Positions 12,701 to 23,407 of a stretch of 64,000 nt of DNA are shown piece after piece. Below the pieces are notes generated by a model. That model saw nothing but the letters and a program-made list of their open reading frames with translations, searched no databases and had not been told where the DNA came from. Where the stretch lies: positions 4,160,536 to 4,224,535 of the forward strand of contig FN649752.1 in assembly GCA_000310025.1 (NCBI GenBank), read 5' to 3'. The DNA is from Ectocarpus siliculosus. Lineage: Eukaryota > Sar > Phaeophyceae > Ectocarpales > Ectocarpaceae. Each line of letters starts with the position of its first letter. Position 1 is the stretch's first letter. The position numbers were made by a program, and so were the translations under genes.

Positions 12701-14047
12701 CAGGGCGGCCAAAGAGCATCTCGGATCTGGCACAGTCAAGAATGTTGAAATAGCGCAGAAACCGCCCATACCAGAGAAGTTAAGTAGGTTCCACACGTAC
12801 CCCGCACGGCGAAAGAAGGAATTCGTCCAATTTCGACAGCTTGCACTCTAAGGTTTATGCCAAACTTACCCCTCTAAGCAACTTACCCAGCAATTTGTGC
12901 AGCGCTAGGAAGGAACTCAATTTCTCACGGCATGACTTCGAGGCATTGGGCCTCATCTCTCTTGATTCGCCATATCAATAACTGCTATCACCTCAAGACA
13001 ACCACCTCCTCTCTCTCTCGCAGCTGCGACAGACTGCGTTACAAAGGTACCGGTGAGGTAAAACATGTCGGCATGACTGCCAGATGAGTGGTTCACACTG
13101 ACAGGTTGTGTTAATGGTCACCTTGGCGACCAGTGGCGTGGTTGGTTGTCTTCGGCCAGAGGAAGTACACCTTCCGTGAGCAGCCTGTACATCGCCCTGC
13201 CCGGCTTAGCGCGTCTTCGCTCTTCTTGAGCCTCTCGTGGGTACACCAGACCGGCCACATCGGCCAGAGTTTGATAGAAATCTTCGAACGAGAAGCCGTC
13301 ATCCGTGTAGTGTTTTGCAGGTCTACTGCTTCCCCCGCTGTTGTTGCTATGGCGTTTCCACGCCACGTCGGTGTGGTGGTTTCTTCTCAACCGTTCCATC
13401 ACGATTTCTTCCACAGCAAGAGGGTCCAGGCCAGGACATACCCCCAAAGGATTTCCCATCCACCCGGCCTCTCTGCACAGCGTGCACAGGCTACACACGA
13501 CGTCTTCCTCGTGCCTCGCTCCGCCGAAGAAACGTGAGTGCAAGAGCAAGAGCGCAGAGGCAGACTCTTCGAGAAAGAAGGCTTCTTCGTCACCAGCAAC
13601 ACTGGCATCCCTCCTTGCTTCGCCGTCCACGGAGCTTCGTACGCTGTGCTGTTGAAACGCCCCCCCACCACCGGAGGTACGGAATACGGTGGTACTGCTG
13701 TTTTCCTTCATCCGAGTCACGGGTGCTTCCTCCCCCATGGCCCGCGAACCACGCCCCATCGTTTTGCCTTCGCCGGCATTCCGTCGGCACCTAGGTGCGG
13801 CCCCCCCGCGTGACGACTTACCCGTGCTACGCTTGCGACATGCGGCAGCTGCCGCCTTGTCGGCGATGAAGTCGCTCGCGAAGAAAACGTTCTTGGGCCA
13901 CTTGGAAAGGCGAACCACTGGCGTCGAGAACGCCCCTGAACCTGTCTTGGAGTACTTTGGCGAAGGTCGCCGCGAGTTTGTTGAATTTTCCACGTCTTGG
14001 CTTTGAAGGGTCGCCTGTTTCGTAGCAAAGAACTCGCCATTTACCAT
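9741..14047 (-). CDS. Large hypothetical protein with two related helical units and a disordered tail
   Basis: Four exons on the minus strand: 14047-13122 (ATG start), 12726-12585, 12258-11995 and 11627-9741 (stop). They are phase-consistent and total about 1072 residues. Two stretches share one pattern: a motif like LHELYCIYNKD, then an F..ML.D..V segment, then F...L..LA. Unit 1 lies near residues 165-305 (FEDFYQTLADVAGLVYP, then LLTEGVLPLA) and unit 2 near 313-455 (LNRNQFLK, then SLFLEAM). This helical, EF-hand-like arrangement recalls proteins of cilia and flagella, but no named family is assigned. The last exon (628 residues) is rich in Ser, Arg, Gly and Pro, probably disordered, and ends in an acidic-hydrophobic patch. 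Intron 2 appears to use a GC donor (AAG|GCGAGC). A single open frame of 629 codons supports the last exon. Confidence 0.6.
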
Positions 14048-15201
14048 GTATTCATTCCTTTTCTTTTCTCATCTGCAACGGTTCGCGAGGCGTACGCATT
14101 ATAGTGTCCCTACACTACGTATACCGTAGGCTGGCAAAAGATCCCACACCCCCTGGATTGAATTCAAAGCTCGATTACTCCACGACGACGAGGTGCAATA
14201 ATCTAGTTATACGTTTGTTTCCGGAAGCTGTCCACGAGACGGTTCCAATGCCGCATGTTGGCACCGTCACTGCTGTTTTAGCTCAAGACTAATCGGACTT
14301 TGGAAATAGGTTCATGGGGTGTGGTAGTTCATGCTAAACGGTAGCCGGGGATACAGAAGAGGAGTCCGTACCGTTGGAAGTTCGGCGAAACACGTCGTGA
14401 ACGTAACGTACGTAGTCTACATACGCAGGGAAAGGTGGATGCCAGGTCGATGTCCGACGCGGATGATACCTATCATACGCTTAATACTTCCAACTCATGT
14501 GCAGCACACTCATGTGAAGATATGCCCTGCGCATTGAGCACAAACATGTCGGCACATGTAGTCCAGATATATTCAACGCGTGGCTTGCTGCGCGTGGTAC
14601 GTACGTATTGGCCATCTTTTATCTTTGAATCCAGTCGTGTTGTGCGTCCGGGGATATATCCTCGGACACACCCCATCCCGTCAGAATAATGTGTTGGGAA
14701 GGCCGTTGTAAAGAATATTTAAGCTCACCTGCCGCCTCTGCCTTCTTTCATTCATATCGTCAGCGCACCACCAGCAGCAGGGCAAATCAGACAGGGAGTC
14801 GTCGAACCGTCAGCGTTACGCACGGTGCATGTGTACCGCTGTAAAAGATTTTGGACATGTATGTCCAAGATTTTCGCGTGCTTGAGTTTTTGGACCATCG
14901 AGACCGGAACATGTAAAGGAGGAAGCCCGGAAGTTTGTGCTGAAAAGCCCTGCCTTTCCACGCCCACGGCACAATCGTCGCACACGCGCGCCGGTAGACA
15001 AGAGGGCCTCCCACCCACCGTGCCGACAAGGATGACATCACCGAGGATCCGATTTCCACATTTGATCACACGTTCTTCTTGTCGCGGTGCCCCCCCCCTC
15101 ATCTTCACCTGTAATACTCTCTGTGCTGCCCCACCTCGTCTCACGCCCGTTCGCTGAACTGTGACACAAAGCGTGGAGAGAGAGCAAGGCAAGAGGGTAC
15201 A
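14048..15201. other. Intergenic stretch between divergent genes
   Basis: About 1.15 kb separates the starts of the minus-strand gene and the small complex III gene, so both promoters probably lie here. No clear promoter element was recognised. A 271-codon minus-strand frame over 14752-15567 runs antisense to the next gene's first exon and has no family motif. Confidence 0.5.
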
Positions 15202-18200
15202 ATGGCTTTCCGTATGACTGGACGCGTTCTGGGCGCAGTTGCGCGGGAAAGGAATGACGTGCAGCCGGCGCTGAGGAAGGTTTGGAAGGCACACGAGCCC
15301 GTCGATGGCCTGGTGAGTCGAGAGGATGATGCACATCCATCCCGAAAATACTTCCACAAACGAAAGTCGCACGTAGAGCGAGCGGCCTCTTCGCAACACG
15401 TCTACAAAACGATGAGCTCGCAGCAACTGTTGCGCGGTGGAGAGGAGCCGATGTCGAGACGTCTTTTCACTGCTGTTTCGTTGTAGCGTCTCCCACACCG
15501 CCTCTCTCCAGAGCGGAAGAGCATAGCCTGGGTGTCGGAAGGCCTTTTGTTGACCCCCATGACCCATGACGTTTCACGGTGTTCTTGCCAACAATAGTAT
15601 AGCCATACTCATTTCAAGGTCTAACAACGCTACAATGCTACAATTTGCTCCAAGTCGTTCATCTCAGCAGCACTGATGCATCGTTGCTGCCCCAAAGCTC
15701 CGTCCAACAGCAGCAATCCCAGTTGAAAGACCAATGCTGGTGCGCCCATAGCCACAGCAGTAGATGGGAGGAGTGGCGAAGTAAGTATGCGTGGAAGCGT
15801 GCATAGGAGTTGCGCCGCTTTTTCCCTTGCACGCCGTACGTAAATGTACGGACTCTCGATACCGTGTCCGGGGTGGGAGATCAAGTGAAAACGTAACAAC
15901 CAGATGCCAGTTTAAGCTTTTGTTGCACGCCGACAACACCGAGAGACTATCCCCCAGCGTTCGGCATTGTTTTACCTTCTCCGTGATGACAAAGCCCGAA
16001 GTCTACTTGTGCCTGGTGTAGCTCCCCCTGTTTTTGCTGGAACAGAGCATCTGTCTGCGATTGCGCGCGACAAGTACAAGCTGCTTTTCACGAGCTCCCT
16101 CCTGGTGCGATGGTCTCGATGCCTCCGCCAGCAATTTCCTCACGCGGATAGGATTGCTGCTGCCCGTCTATCTGTCGGCGTTGTTACCATATACGTGATG
16201 ACATAGCAACGACAGATACACCAGGAAGCAGCATCCTATCTGCGTCAGGAAAATGCTGGCGGAGGCATCGCGACCTTCGCATCAGTAGGTATATCGTGAA
16301 GAGCACCATATGTTGCTGTAGCGCACAATCGCAGACAGATGCTCTGTTCCAGCAACTCGGGGAGCAATACCAGGAAAAAAATTCGATGCACCCACGGGGA
16401 CGTACGTAAGCCTGCACCCACACTTGGCAGTCCCGCCTATGCAGACCTGCACGAGCACCGTACACCACCCAAGAGCGGTCTAGGCCTACTCCGAGCACTC
16501 GCCGAGCACCATTACCCTAGCACCTATCCACGTCGCGAACCAACCTAGTACCTACCCAAGCAGTAACAACCTAGATCTATCGTATCAACACCAACCTACC
16601 GCCAATTCCGGCACACCAACCTAGAAGTTAGCCACCCAGCGCCAACCTAGCACCTATCGGTTGGGTTTGGGAATAGGGTTACGGTTTGGGTTGGTTAGAG
16701 TTTTTAGAGGGTTTCATACCCGTGCCAATTCAGAGACTAGTCTTGTGTTTAGGAGTACCATAATTGCCTTGATCACAAATCATTTGCTTGCCGGTTGAAG
16801 GGACAGGGTGCAACGCTGTGGTATAGCAAGAAAGGTTTTCGAGGCTGGAACGTTTCGTGCTTTTTTTCCTGCATGGAATGTTTTGATGTTTTCGGCCTGT
16901 GAAGGGTGTGAGTGCATGTCGTACATGCGTCCCCATGGGTTTGTGTGTGTTGTTTCGCAAAGCCTAGTCCAAATCCTCTGCCTGGAGTTGCTAGAATACC
17001 GGAGATGCTGGTAGATGCTGCATCTGCCGTATCTATATGCTGCATCTGCCGTATCTACGATTGTGCGTTGGCTGTGTTCCGGCCGCAAGGTTTGTCCTCA
17101 AGCAGGTTGGAGTGCCGCTACTGCTGCAGTGTGTTTGTGCTTGTCGTCGCATTTACTCTCGACGTCGGTCGTCCTTCTTTCGACGTTTCGGTCGGGTCAA
17201 ACAAGAGGATCACTACAAGTACGCTTTTTTTCTCCTTTTCATCCTCGAGCTGCGGCGCTTGCGTTGGTTGGTATCCCGAGTACGGATTCAGTCGTTCCTG
17301 TCTAATCGACAGTGAAGCCGGTTGGCAGAAGCCGGTTGGTAGAACGAATGTATTGCCTTGCGTTCGTGCAAGCAGCAGTTGTTGAGGCAAGCCCCAATAC
17401 ACGTGTGACTGCGTTGATATTCCACCCCGTGTCTCAAACGTCAGAGGGCTGCGAGGCTACCAACGGAGCCAGCCACGGCTGCATGTGACCAAGCTTACAA
17501 GTATCAGGTTTCGGGGATATGTATCCTGGAGGGAAGAGAGTGCTGAACTCTTCTCGCATTAAAAATTGAAGGCGAAGTACCGCAGGAGGGGAGGGTAGAG
17601 AGAGGCTCTTCTGTGTGACCACGGGTTGGAATAAACGGCACTAGTGCCGTGAGCGCTGATTTGAAGTGAAGAACAAAAAAAAAAAAAAATCCTGGCCCGT
17701 CGTGACGGAGAATAACAGTGACACTTTTCCTGCCAACTATTTCATAGTCCTGGAAGCTCGAACCTTCAACCTGCCTAACTGATGCATGACAGACGCACTC
17801 CCATCTCTGCCGCTGCTGGCCGCTGGCGGGTAAAGGGGGCTCTCTAGTGTCTTCGTGATTGCTGATTGCTGCTCCCGGCGGTGAAAACGTGCGTATTGCT
17901 TCTCTTCGTGGTCGTTGTGTCTCACAAATCCGGCGGTCTGATCGGTACCAGGTCATCCGGTCAATTTCTCCCTACCAGCTCAACTTGGTACAGAACTTCG
18001 TTACCACCATCCCCAAGAAGGTATGGTATGTGTTCTAGACGGCGTGGTCTCGTGCGTTTGTGTTTTGGTTGTTTATTTTAGCATGGTATCGTCGTACACT
18101 GGTGTACTGATGCGGAAGGCCTTTGTTCTCGTCTGTTGGTGTTTTGTTTGTTTATTTGCGTGGTATCGTCGTACACTGGTGTACTGATGCGGAAGGCCTG

Positions 18201-18759
18201 CCGACGTGCTTTAGCAAAATAGGTCCTCGCTTGGAGGTTTTGTGAGCAATAACCAAGTATCACTCGCTAGGATGCACTTCCCCCAAGGCCGAGCATGTGG
18301 AGTACCTACCGTAGTTTTTAGAAAGTATACCTAACCTCACAGAAAGACCACCCGTTCGAGATAATACCACAGTCGAAGGGGATGTGTTGAGGTCTTTACA
18401 GTGAGTGAAGTTTGGCTCTTGTAGTCGACGCTCACCTGCGCTTTTATGCGGGGTACGCTAGCCGCTGCAGCTCCTAGAGTAGTGCAAGCAGGTTTGGAGC
18501 GTCGCGTTACCAGGTTCACGTGCACGGACCGTCCTCTCTGGCACTCCCCCTTGTCCTGCGTGTTGACCCTGACCCTCCTCCGCTTTCGGCTGTCCGGCAA
18601 ACTGCGCGCTTGTCCTTGCGGTGTGATGTGGTCCACCAGTTGAAGACTCGCTTCATCGAGTACGGCCCTGAGGTGATGATGTGCGTGGGCCTTGTGTACG
18701 GGATTTACACCAGCCACAAGAAGGGCTTCGCGCAGCTCCACAAGGACCACCGGGACTAG
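15202..18759 (+). CDS. Probable cytochrome bc1 complex subunit 8 (QCR8-like)
   Basis: Three exons: 15202-15312 (ATG), 17952-18020 and 18640-18759 (TAG). All junctions are phase 0 with good GT-AG sites, giving 99 residues. The second exon encodes SISPYQLNLVQNF followed by IPKK, matching the 'S-SPFEQ...F...P' start of subunit 8 of ubiquinol-cytochrome c reductase. The third carries one hydrophobic segment (MMCVGLVYGIYT) and the GFAQ ending seen in animal homologues. The expected role is a small single-pass subunit of mitochondrial complex III in the inner membrane. The first exon is basic and could help mitochondrial import, but it is the least certain part because it has no family match. Intron 1 is 2.6 kb and contains a foldback element; intron 2 holds a tandem duplication. 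Confidence 0.6.
16012..16373. mobile_element. Foldback / MITE-like element
   Basis: Almost the entire 362-base stretch is an imperfect inverted repeat with arms of about 170 bases around a centre near 16192. Long blocks match exactly, for example TGCTGGAACAGAGCATCTGT on one arm and its inverse on the other. It has no coding capacity. It lies within intron 1 of the QCR8-like gene. A non-autonomous foldback transposon is the simplest reading; a long hairpin RNA is the alternative. Confidence 0.75.
17018..17058. repeat. Short tandem duplication, 22-base unit
   Basis: Two adjacent copies of a unit containing GCTGCATCTGCCGTATCTA lie in intron 1 of the QCR8-like gene. Confidence 0.7.
18061..18200. 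repeat. Tandem duplication, 77-base unit
   Basis: The block beginning TGGTATCGTCGTACACTGGT at 18084 recurs at 18161 and continues identically through GATGCGGAAGGCCT. The preceding T-rich segment (TTTGGTTGTTTATTT and TTTTGTTTGTTTATTT) is also duplicated. It lies in intron 2 of the QCR8-like gene. Confidence 0.8.
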
Positions 18760-19826
18760 ACAGACCCCGTGCACACGCGGTGTAGCAGCACCGCTTGAGG
18801 GAAGTTTTAAGTGCGGCTTTGTGGGCTATGAGAGGATTGTTGTCATTCGGGATCCAGCAAGGCTACTACCGTTGTTGTTTCGGGGACTCGGAGGGGGGGG
18901 GGGGGAGGGTATGGACCCCACGTGGCTGGAAGATGGACACACGTTGGGATGGTTTCGGACACGCCACCTGCTGTTTATGTCTAACCTTGTCGTTTTGCCG
19001 GGGGCATCAAGGAAGGGAAGACACAGGGTGGGTGTGCAAGGCCCGGAATTGCATGATTGTCATGCGCCGTTGTGGGGTTGACTTGATGAGGGGTCCAGTC
19101 TCTTGCTAGGCAGGCAGAGGGATTCGGTCTCTTTTCGACATCGGGTGACTGACTGTGTGTCTGTCACCGCACAGGCGGTTTCATATCATCAGCGACTTCG
19201 TAGTAAAAACGATTGATTTTTTTCCACAAATCTTCGTGCATTTTGAGGTGGCCAAAGTCGTTCGTGGTGAATGTTTTGGCAGAGCACCAGTGAACAGCAA
19301 AGCGTTGGTTCGATCCTGCCCACACCGACTGCATCAAGTACGACTGCGGTCTTGGAGACAGACACCCCGGTGTGTCCACCCTAAAAGGGTTCAACAGTTT
19401 ACACTATAACTAGATCGTGGTTACACCAACACTCATCATACGATACCCGCAGTAACAGCACACCCGGAGGCTGCTGTTGTTGGCGACACGTTGGCATCAA
19501 AACCACAAACATTAACGCACACTTCTCAAATGTTACACAAACAGCAGGACCGCCTGTAGTAATCGTAGCCTCATCCTGGAATCGCGTCCTGGAATCGCAT
19601 GTTGCTGAACGTGGAGAGCAACAACCCCGAACATTCCAACTCCACTTGACACCTGCCACCACTTCAGTAATACCTCCCTGCACAGCTGGACATCTTGAGG
19701 TAAGGGCGACCAGCCAATACAACCCTAACCTAACGCTACAGCACTGTAATTGCCCCCCCCCCCTTCCGTGAAGCATCATGCTAGCGTTAGCGCACACGGT
19801 GCTGTGCGATGCTCTGCTCCGCTCTT
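18760..19826. other. Intergenic stretch between convergent genes
   Basis: About 1.07 kb between the QCR8-like stop and the cyclophilin stop. No gene, RNA or repeat of note was seen apart from G and C runs at about 18891-18905 and 19752-19763. It presumably holds the 3' UTRs of both genes. Confidence 0.5.
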
Positions 19827-22800
19827 CTACACGAGCTCTCCGGAGTCGGTGATCTCCACCTTTTCCGAGAGAGCTCCGCTTCGGCTGCCGAGCTTCTCGA
19901 TTCTGGACACGAGTTCCATGCTCTCTTCCTCCACCTGCCCAAGGGCAAACGCGAAGGAAAACGCGGACGCCGCGTTATTGTTTTCCACCTTTTTACATTA
20001 CCATTTTCGTCCCCATTTCACCGCATCGTCAACGCTATCGCCGTCGCCGACGCAACAAACAGCACACATGTATCGAAAGGAGTATGTACCAGTACACAAA
20101 CTAAAGGACCTACGCAGCAGCAATCAGGAACTGGTTTTAAGCGATTGCTGCAGGGTGCACCCCAAAACGCTGGAAGACAGGGGGGGGGTCACGGCAAGGC
20201 CATTCACGTCTACCTCCGGGGCTCTGGGTAATCCAAATACGGCCGCGGACGCTGGTTTGCTGCTTTGATTCTTAAGAGATGTGTAGTGCCGTACCTATTC
20301 CTTGCCTAATGCGGCACCTGCTGGTGTAGTTGGTACCATTTCCCACATGTCCCAACACGTGCTGGAGTGACGTCAAACCCTCGCATAGTGCTAGCTATAA
20401 ACGCCCCCCATCAAAAACCCTCTTGGCGATCCCAAGCATCCTTGACTCGTTTTAGTTCACCTGTCCGAAGATGACGTGCTTGCCGTTCAACCACGGAGTA
20501 GGCACGGTGCAGATGAAGAACTGCGACCCGTTCGTGTCCTTACCCGAGTTGGCCATCGACAGAACTCCAGGCTTGTCGTGGATCAGCTCAGGCTGGCCAC
20601 CAAGACGCGCGGACAAGCGAAAGGGTACATGCAAATATGACATAATGTATCGTGCCATGGTTACTAGAATGTACGCGGGAGCAAGCAAAGGGGACGTACG
20701 TATGTGCCCACCAATTGCATGTTTTACATATGATATGTAAATGCATCGTGAAAACATTACTCTACGTAGATGTGATGTATTGGAAGAGGCTGCCACGAGC
20801 GGCGACATCTTTGTGAGAGCGTACATGTGTTTGGTTCGTATTTTGTCATGACGCCAAAGCCGCATCCAACTGAATTTCTCGCAGCCAACCCGGAAGGTCA
20901 GAGTGTAGTCGTACCGTAAATAACGAAATACCGATAACATTACTGTGACAGCCCTCCACACCAACGGCGAAACACTTCACTTGTGCGTCTCACAATGCAT
21001 ATGTGCGCACGCACTACTGCTGGTCTTTCATATTTGTGGCGCTGACCCCGGGAAGGTTTATCGTAGTACCTGTCGGCAAAGGAGCCCCCCCCGCAGAGAC
21101 AGAGACAGCTCTATTGCTTTGTACCTCATATGTTACTAGCAAAATCGCTCGAAGATGGACTCTGCCGCTACTGCTGTACTCTGGAGAAGGTGTGTCATGT
21201 GTGAGAGTCGTCTTCTTCCGCGGTACATACACAGGTCATGTCCACGCTTGTACATTCTCTTCTACATGCGCAGTACACTCAACACTATCCACAAGGGAAA
21301 CCGACGGCTGGCCCCTTCTTGCCACAGAAAGACTCGAGGCAAACACGGCAGACAAGTGGAGACAAGAAAAAAAAACGACATTAGGTGCGTCCTCTCTCGC
21401 CCCTGTTTGTGCCCGGATGATACATGCTGTCAACAAAGCTGTGTGTCGGTATTGACTGTATGATGATGGGGGCACTGCACTGCTGTACTGACTCACGGGA
21501 AACGCTTCGTCGTCAAACTTTCCGCCGTAGATAGACTCGCCACCCGTACCAGTTCCGTGGGTGAAGTCGCCGCCCTGGAGCATGAACTGCACGTTTCGGA
21601 GCAAGGGAGGGTCCAAGAAACTTGGTTCAGTGAACCGCGCCTCCAGCAAGCAAAGCAGTGCAGCTCAAGGAGGACGCCTGGGCTATTTGGTCGATGAGGC
21701 ATAGTTGCAACACAAGCACCAGCACCAGCTAAACCACAGAAACTGCGCCTCGATTTTACGCAACGAAGACTGAGCCTGGTGGGCTTAGGTCAACGGTACG
21801 GCGGTGTTCTGAGGCGACCGTGCAGCAATACGCTGCTGTGCCGTCGATGTGTGTCAGTCAACTTGGGGCTTGTTATTCTGTTCTGGTGGATGGGCACATG
21901 TACAGCAGTAATAGTGCCATTCAGTGGCGTACCTGCGGGATGACGCGGTGGAAAGCAGAGCCCTTGTAGTGCAGCGGCTTTCGGTACACCTTTCCAGGCC
22001 CGGCCTCCCCGGTACACAGTTGCCTGAACCGACACCAATCACCCAATCAATGCAGTAGTTGAGAGTCGTGGCGTCAGCCGAGTGAGGATAGAAAAATCAC
22101 GGCGAATTTCGCCAACATGCTAGGGTTTCCCGTCGATGGTTGAATGTGCGCATGCCATATGCGTGTACCAGAGCAGTCCAACTCGATTCCAGCAAGCAAG
22201 CAACAACGTAACCTCAAACGCTATTGCAAAAGCGTGTGTGTTTTTGTCTCGCCACGAGGCGCATGTCTTTTCAGTGGTCAGCCCATTTAGCGTGGTTTAT
22301 GGTATTATAGATAAAAAGAAGCACCCACACCCACACTCACCTAAAGTTCTCGACCGTCTTGGGTACGGCGTTACCGAACAGTCCCATCGTGATGCGGCCA
22401 GCCTCCGTTCCACCGATGCTGATGTCGAAGTACACACGGTGAGTCACCTGCGGCCAAGCGGTCAACACACAGCCCGAGCAACTCAAGAAGAGGCCGGCGC
22501 AAGAACTGCATATTCATATCGCCATCAAGGCAACATGGAACGACAACAAGATGCGGGCGTGCTCGACGACTTTTCTTCCCGTAGTTCGGCGAAAACACGG
22601 TGGTGATGTAGGAAATTTCGATGGCATTCGTTGTTGATGCCAAACAACAACATCTCGGCTGCCATTTCGAAGAGAAGAGCTCGATGCACACACGGGCGTA
22701 ACTCACGTCGCTTATACGTGATACACAGCAAGTTCCCTACATGTCCATCTGGAGAACATAAACTGAAGGAGGAAAAGAGGACTTGACTAGAAAAATGAGG

Positions 22801-23407
22801 GTCTCGCTGGCCCGCCCCCGATTGGGAAATACATCTGGGAACACTTGGGCCATTCCACACACGTCAGACCCGTTCGTCCATCTGCGCGCACTGCGGGCGG
22901 GAAGCAGCCACAACTCCCCGTACCCATTTCCGATTAGGCGCTCACACATCGATCATGTTCTTTTGCACACCGTCGTCAGGTCGTCAGAAGCTCAGGCACC
23001 AAGACGAAAGCAGCGTAAATCCCGACTGTTGCTGTTGCTGCGGCTCCTCTACTATTACTACATCAGTGCAAGTGAGGCGGGCATGTGCTGCAGTAGTGTG
23101 CGCCCACGATTCAGCACCTGTCTTACGCAACCCGGCAAAGCTTGTACTCCCTGTTGGTTCACCACCTTGGTTTTTGTAGACCTAGGGTCCGCGTTCTATG
23201 TTTTGACAAGCTTACAAACTTGGAACCCTAGCGTTCTTACATGCCATTTTATCATGTGCGAGCGCTTGCTGTACGTCTACAGAGCCACGGGCCGGCAAGG
23301 AACAACTACCCAAGAGACTCTTGACTCACATCAGTCACGTCGGCATCGGCACTCACGGTGCCGGCGACAGTAGCCATGCCGAGAATCAAGGCCTGGAAGA
23401 TCTTCAT
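19827..23407 (-). CDS. Secreted/ER cyclophilin (peptidyl-prolyl cis-trans isomerase)
   Basis: Minus-strand exons: 23407-23330, 22447-22341, 22023-21933, 21586-21497, 20592-20461 and a last exon ending in TAG at 19827. The first exon starts [20 protein letters not shown], a clear signal peptide. The rest is a full single-domain cyclophilin: [29 protein letters not shown] then [24 protein letters not shown], and [12 protein letters not shown] with the cyclosporin-binding Trp, ending ITDSGEL. It catalyses proline isomerisation, probably in the ER or outside the cell; no HDEL-type signal is seen. Exon 6 is problematic. The obvious acceptor (exon from 19932) puts the conserved ending out of frame by one base, whereas an acceptor at 19923-19924 restores phase but drops about four usual residues. 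Total is about 197 aa on the second model. Confidence 0.88.

Noticed and set aside
14844-14876. Palindrome TTGGACAT...ATGTCCAA
   Set aside because: Arms of only eight bases with nothing supporting function; expected by chance in 64 kb.
14752-15567. 271-codon minus-strand open frame
   Set aside because: It is antisense to the first exon of the QCR8-like gene, has no family motif and no consistent splice partners.
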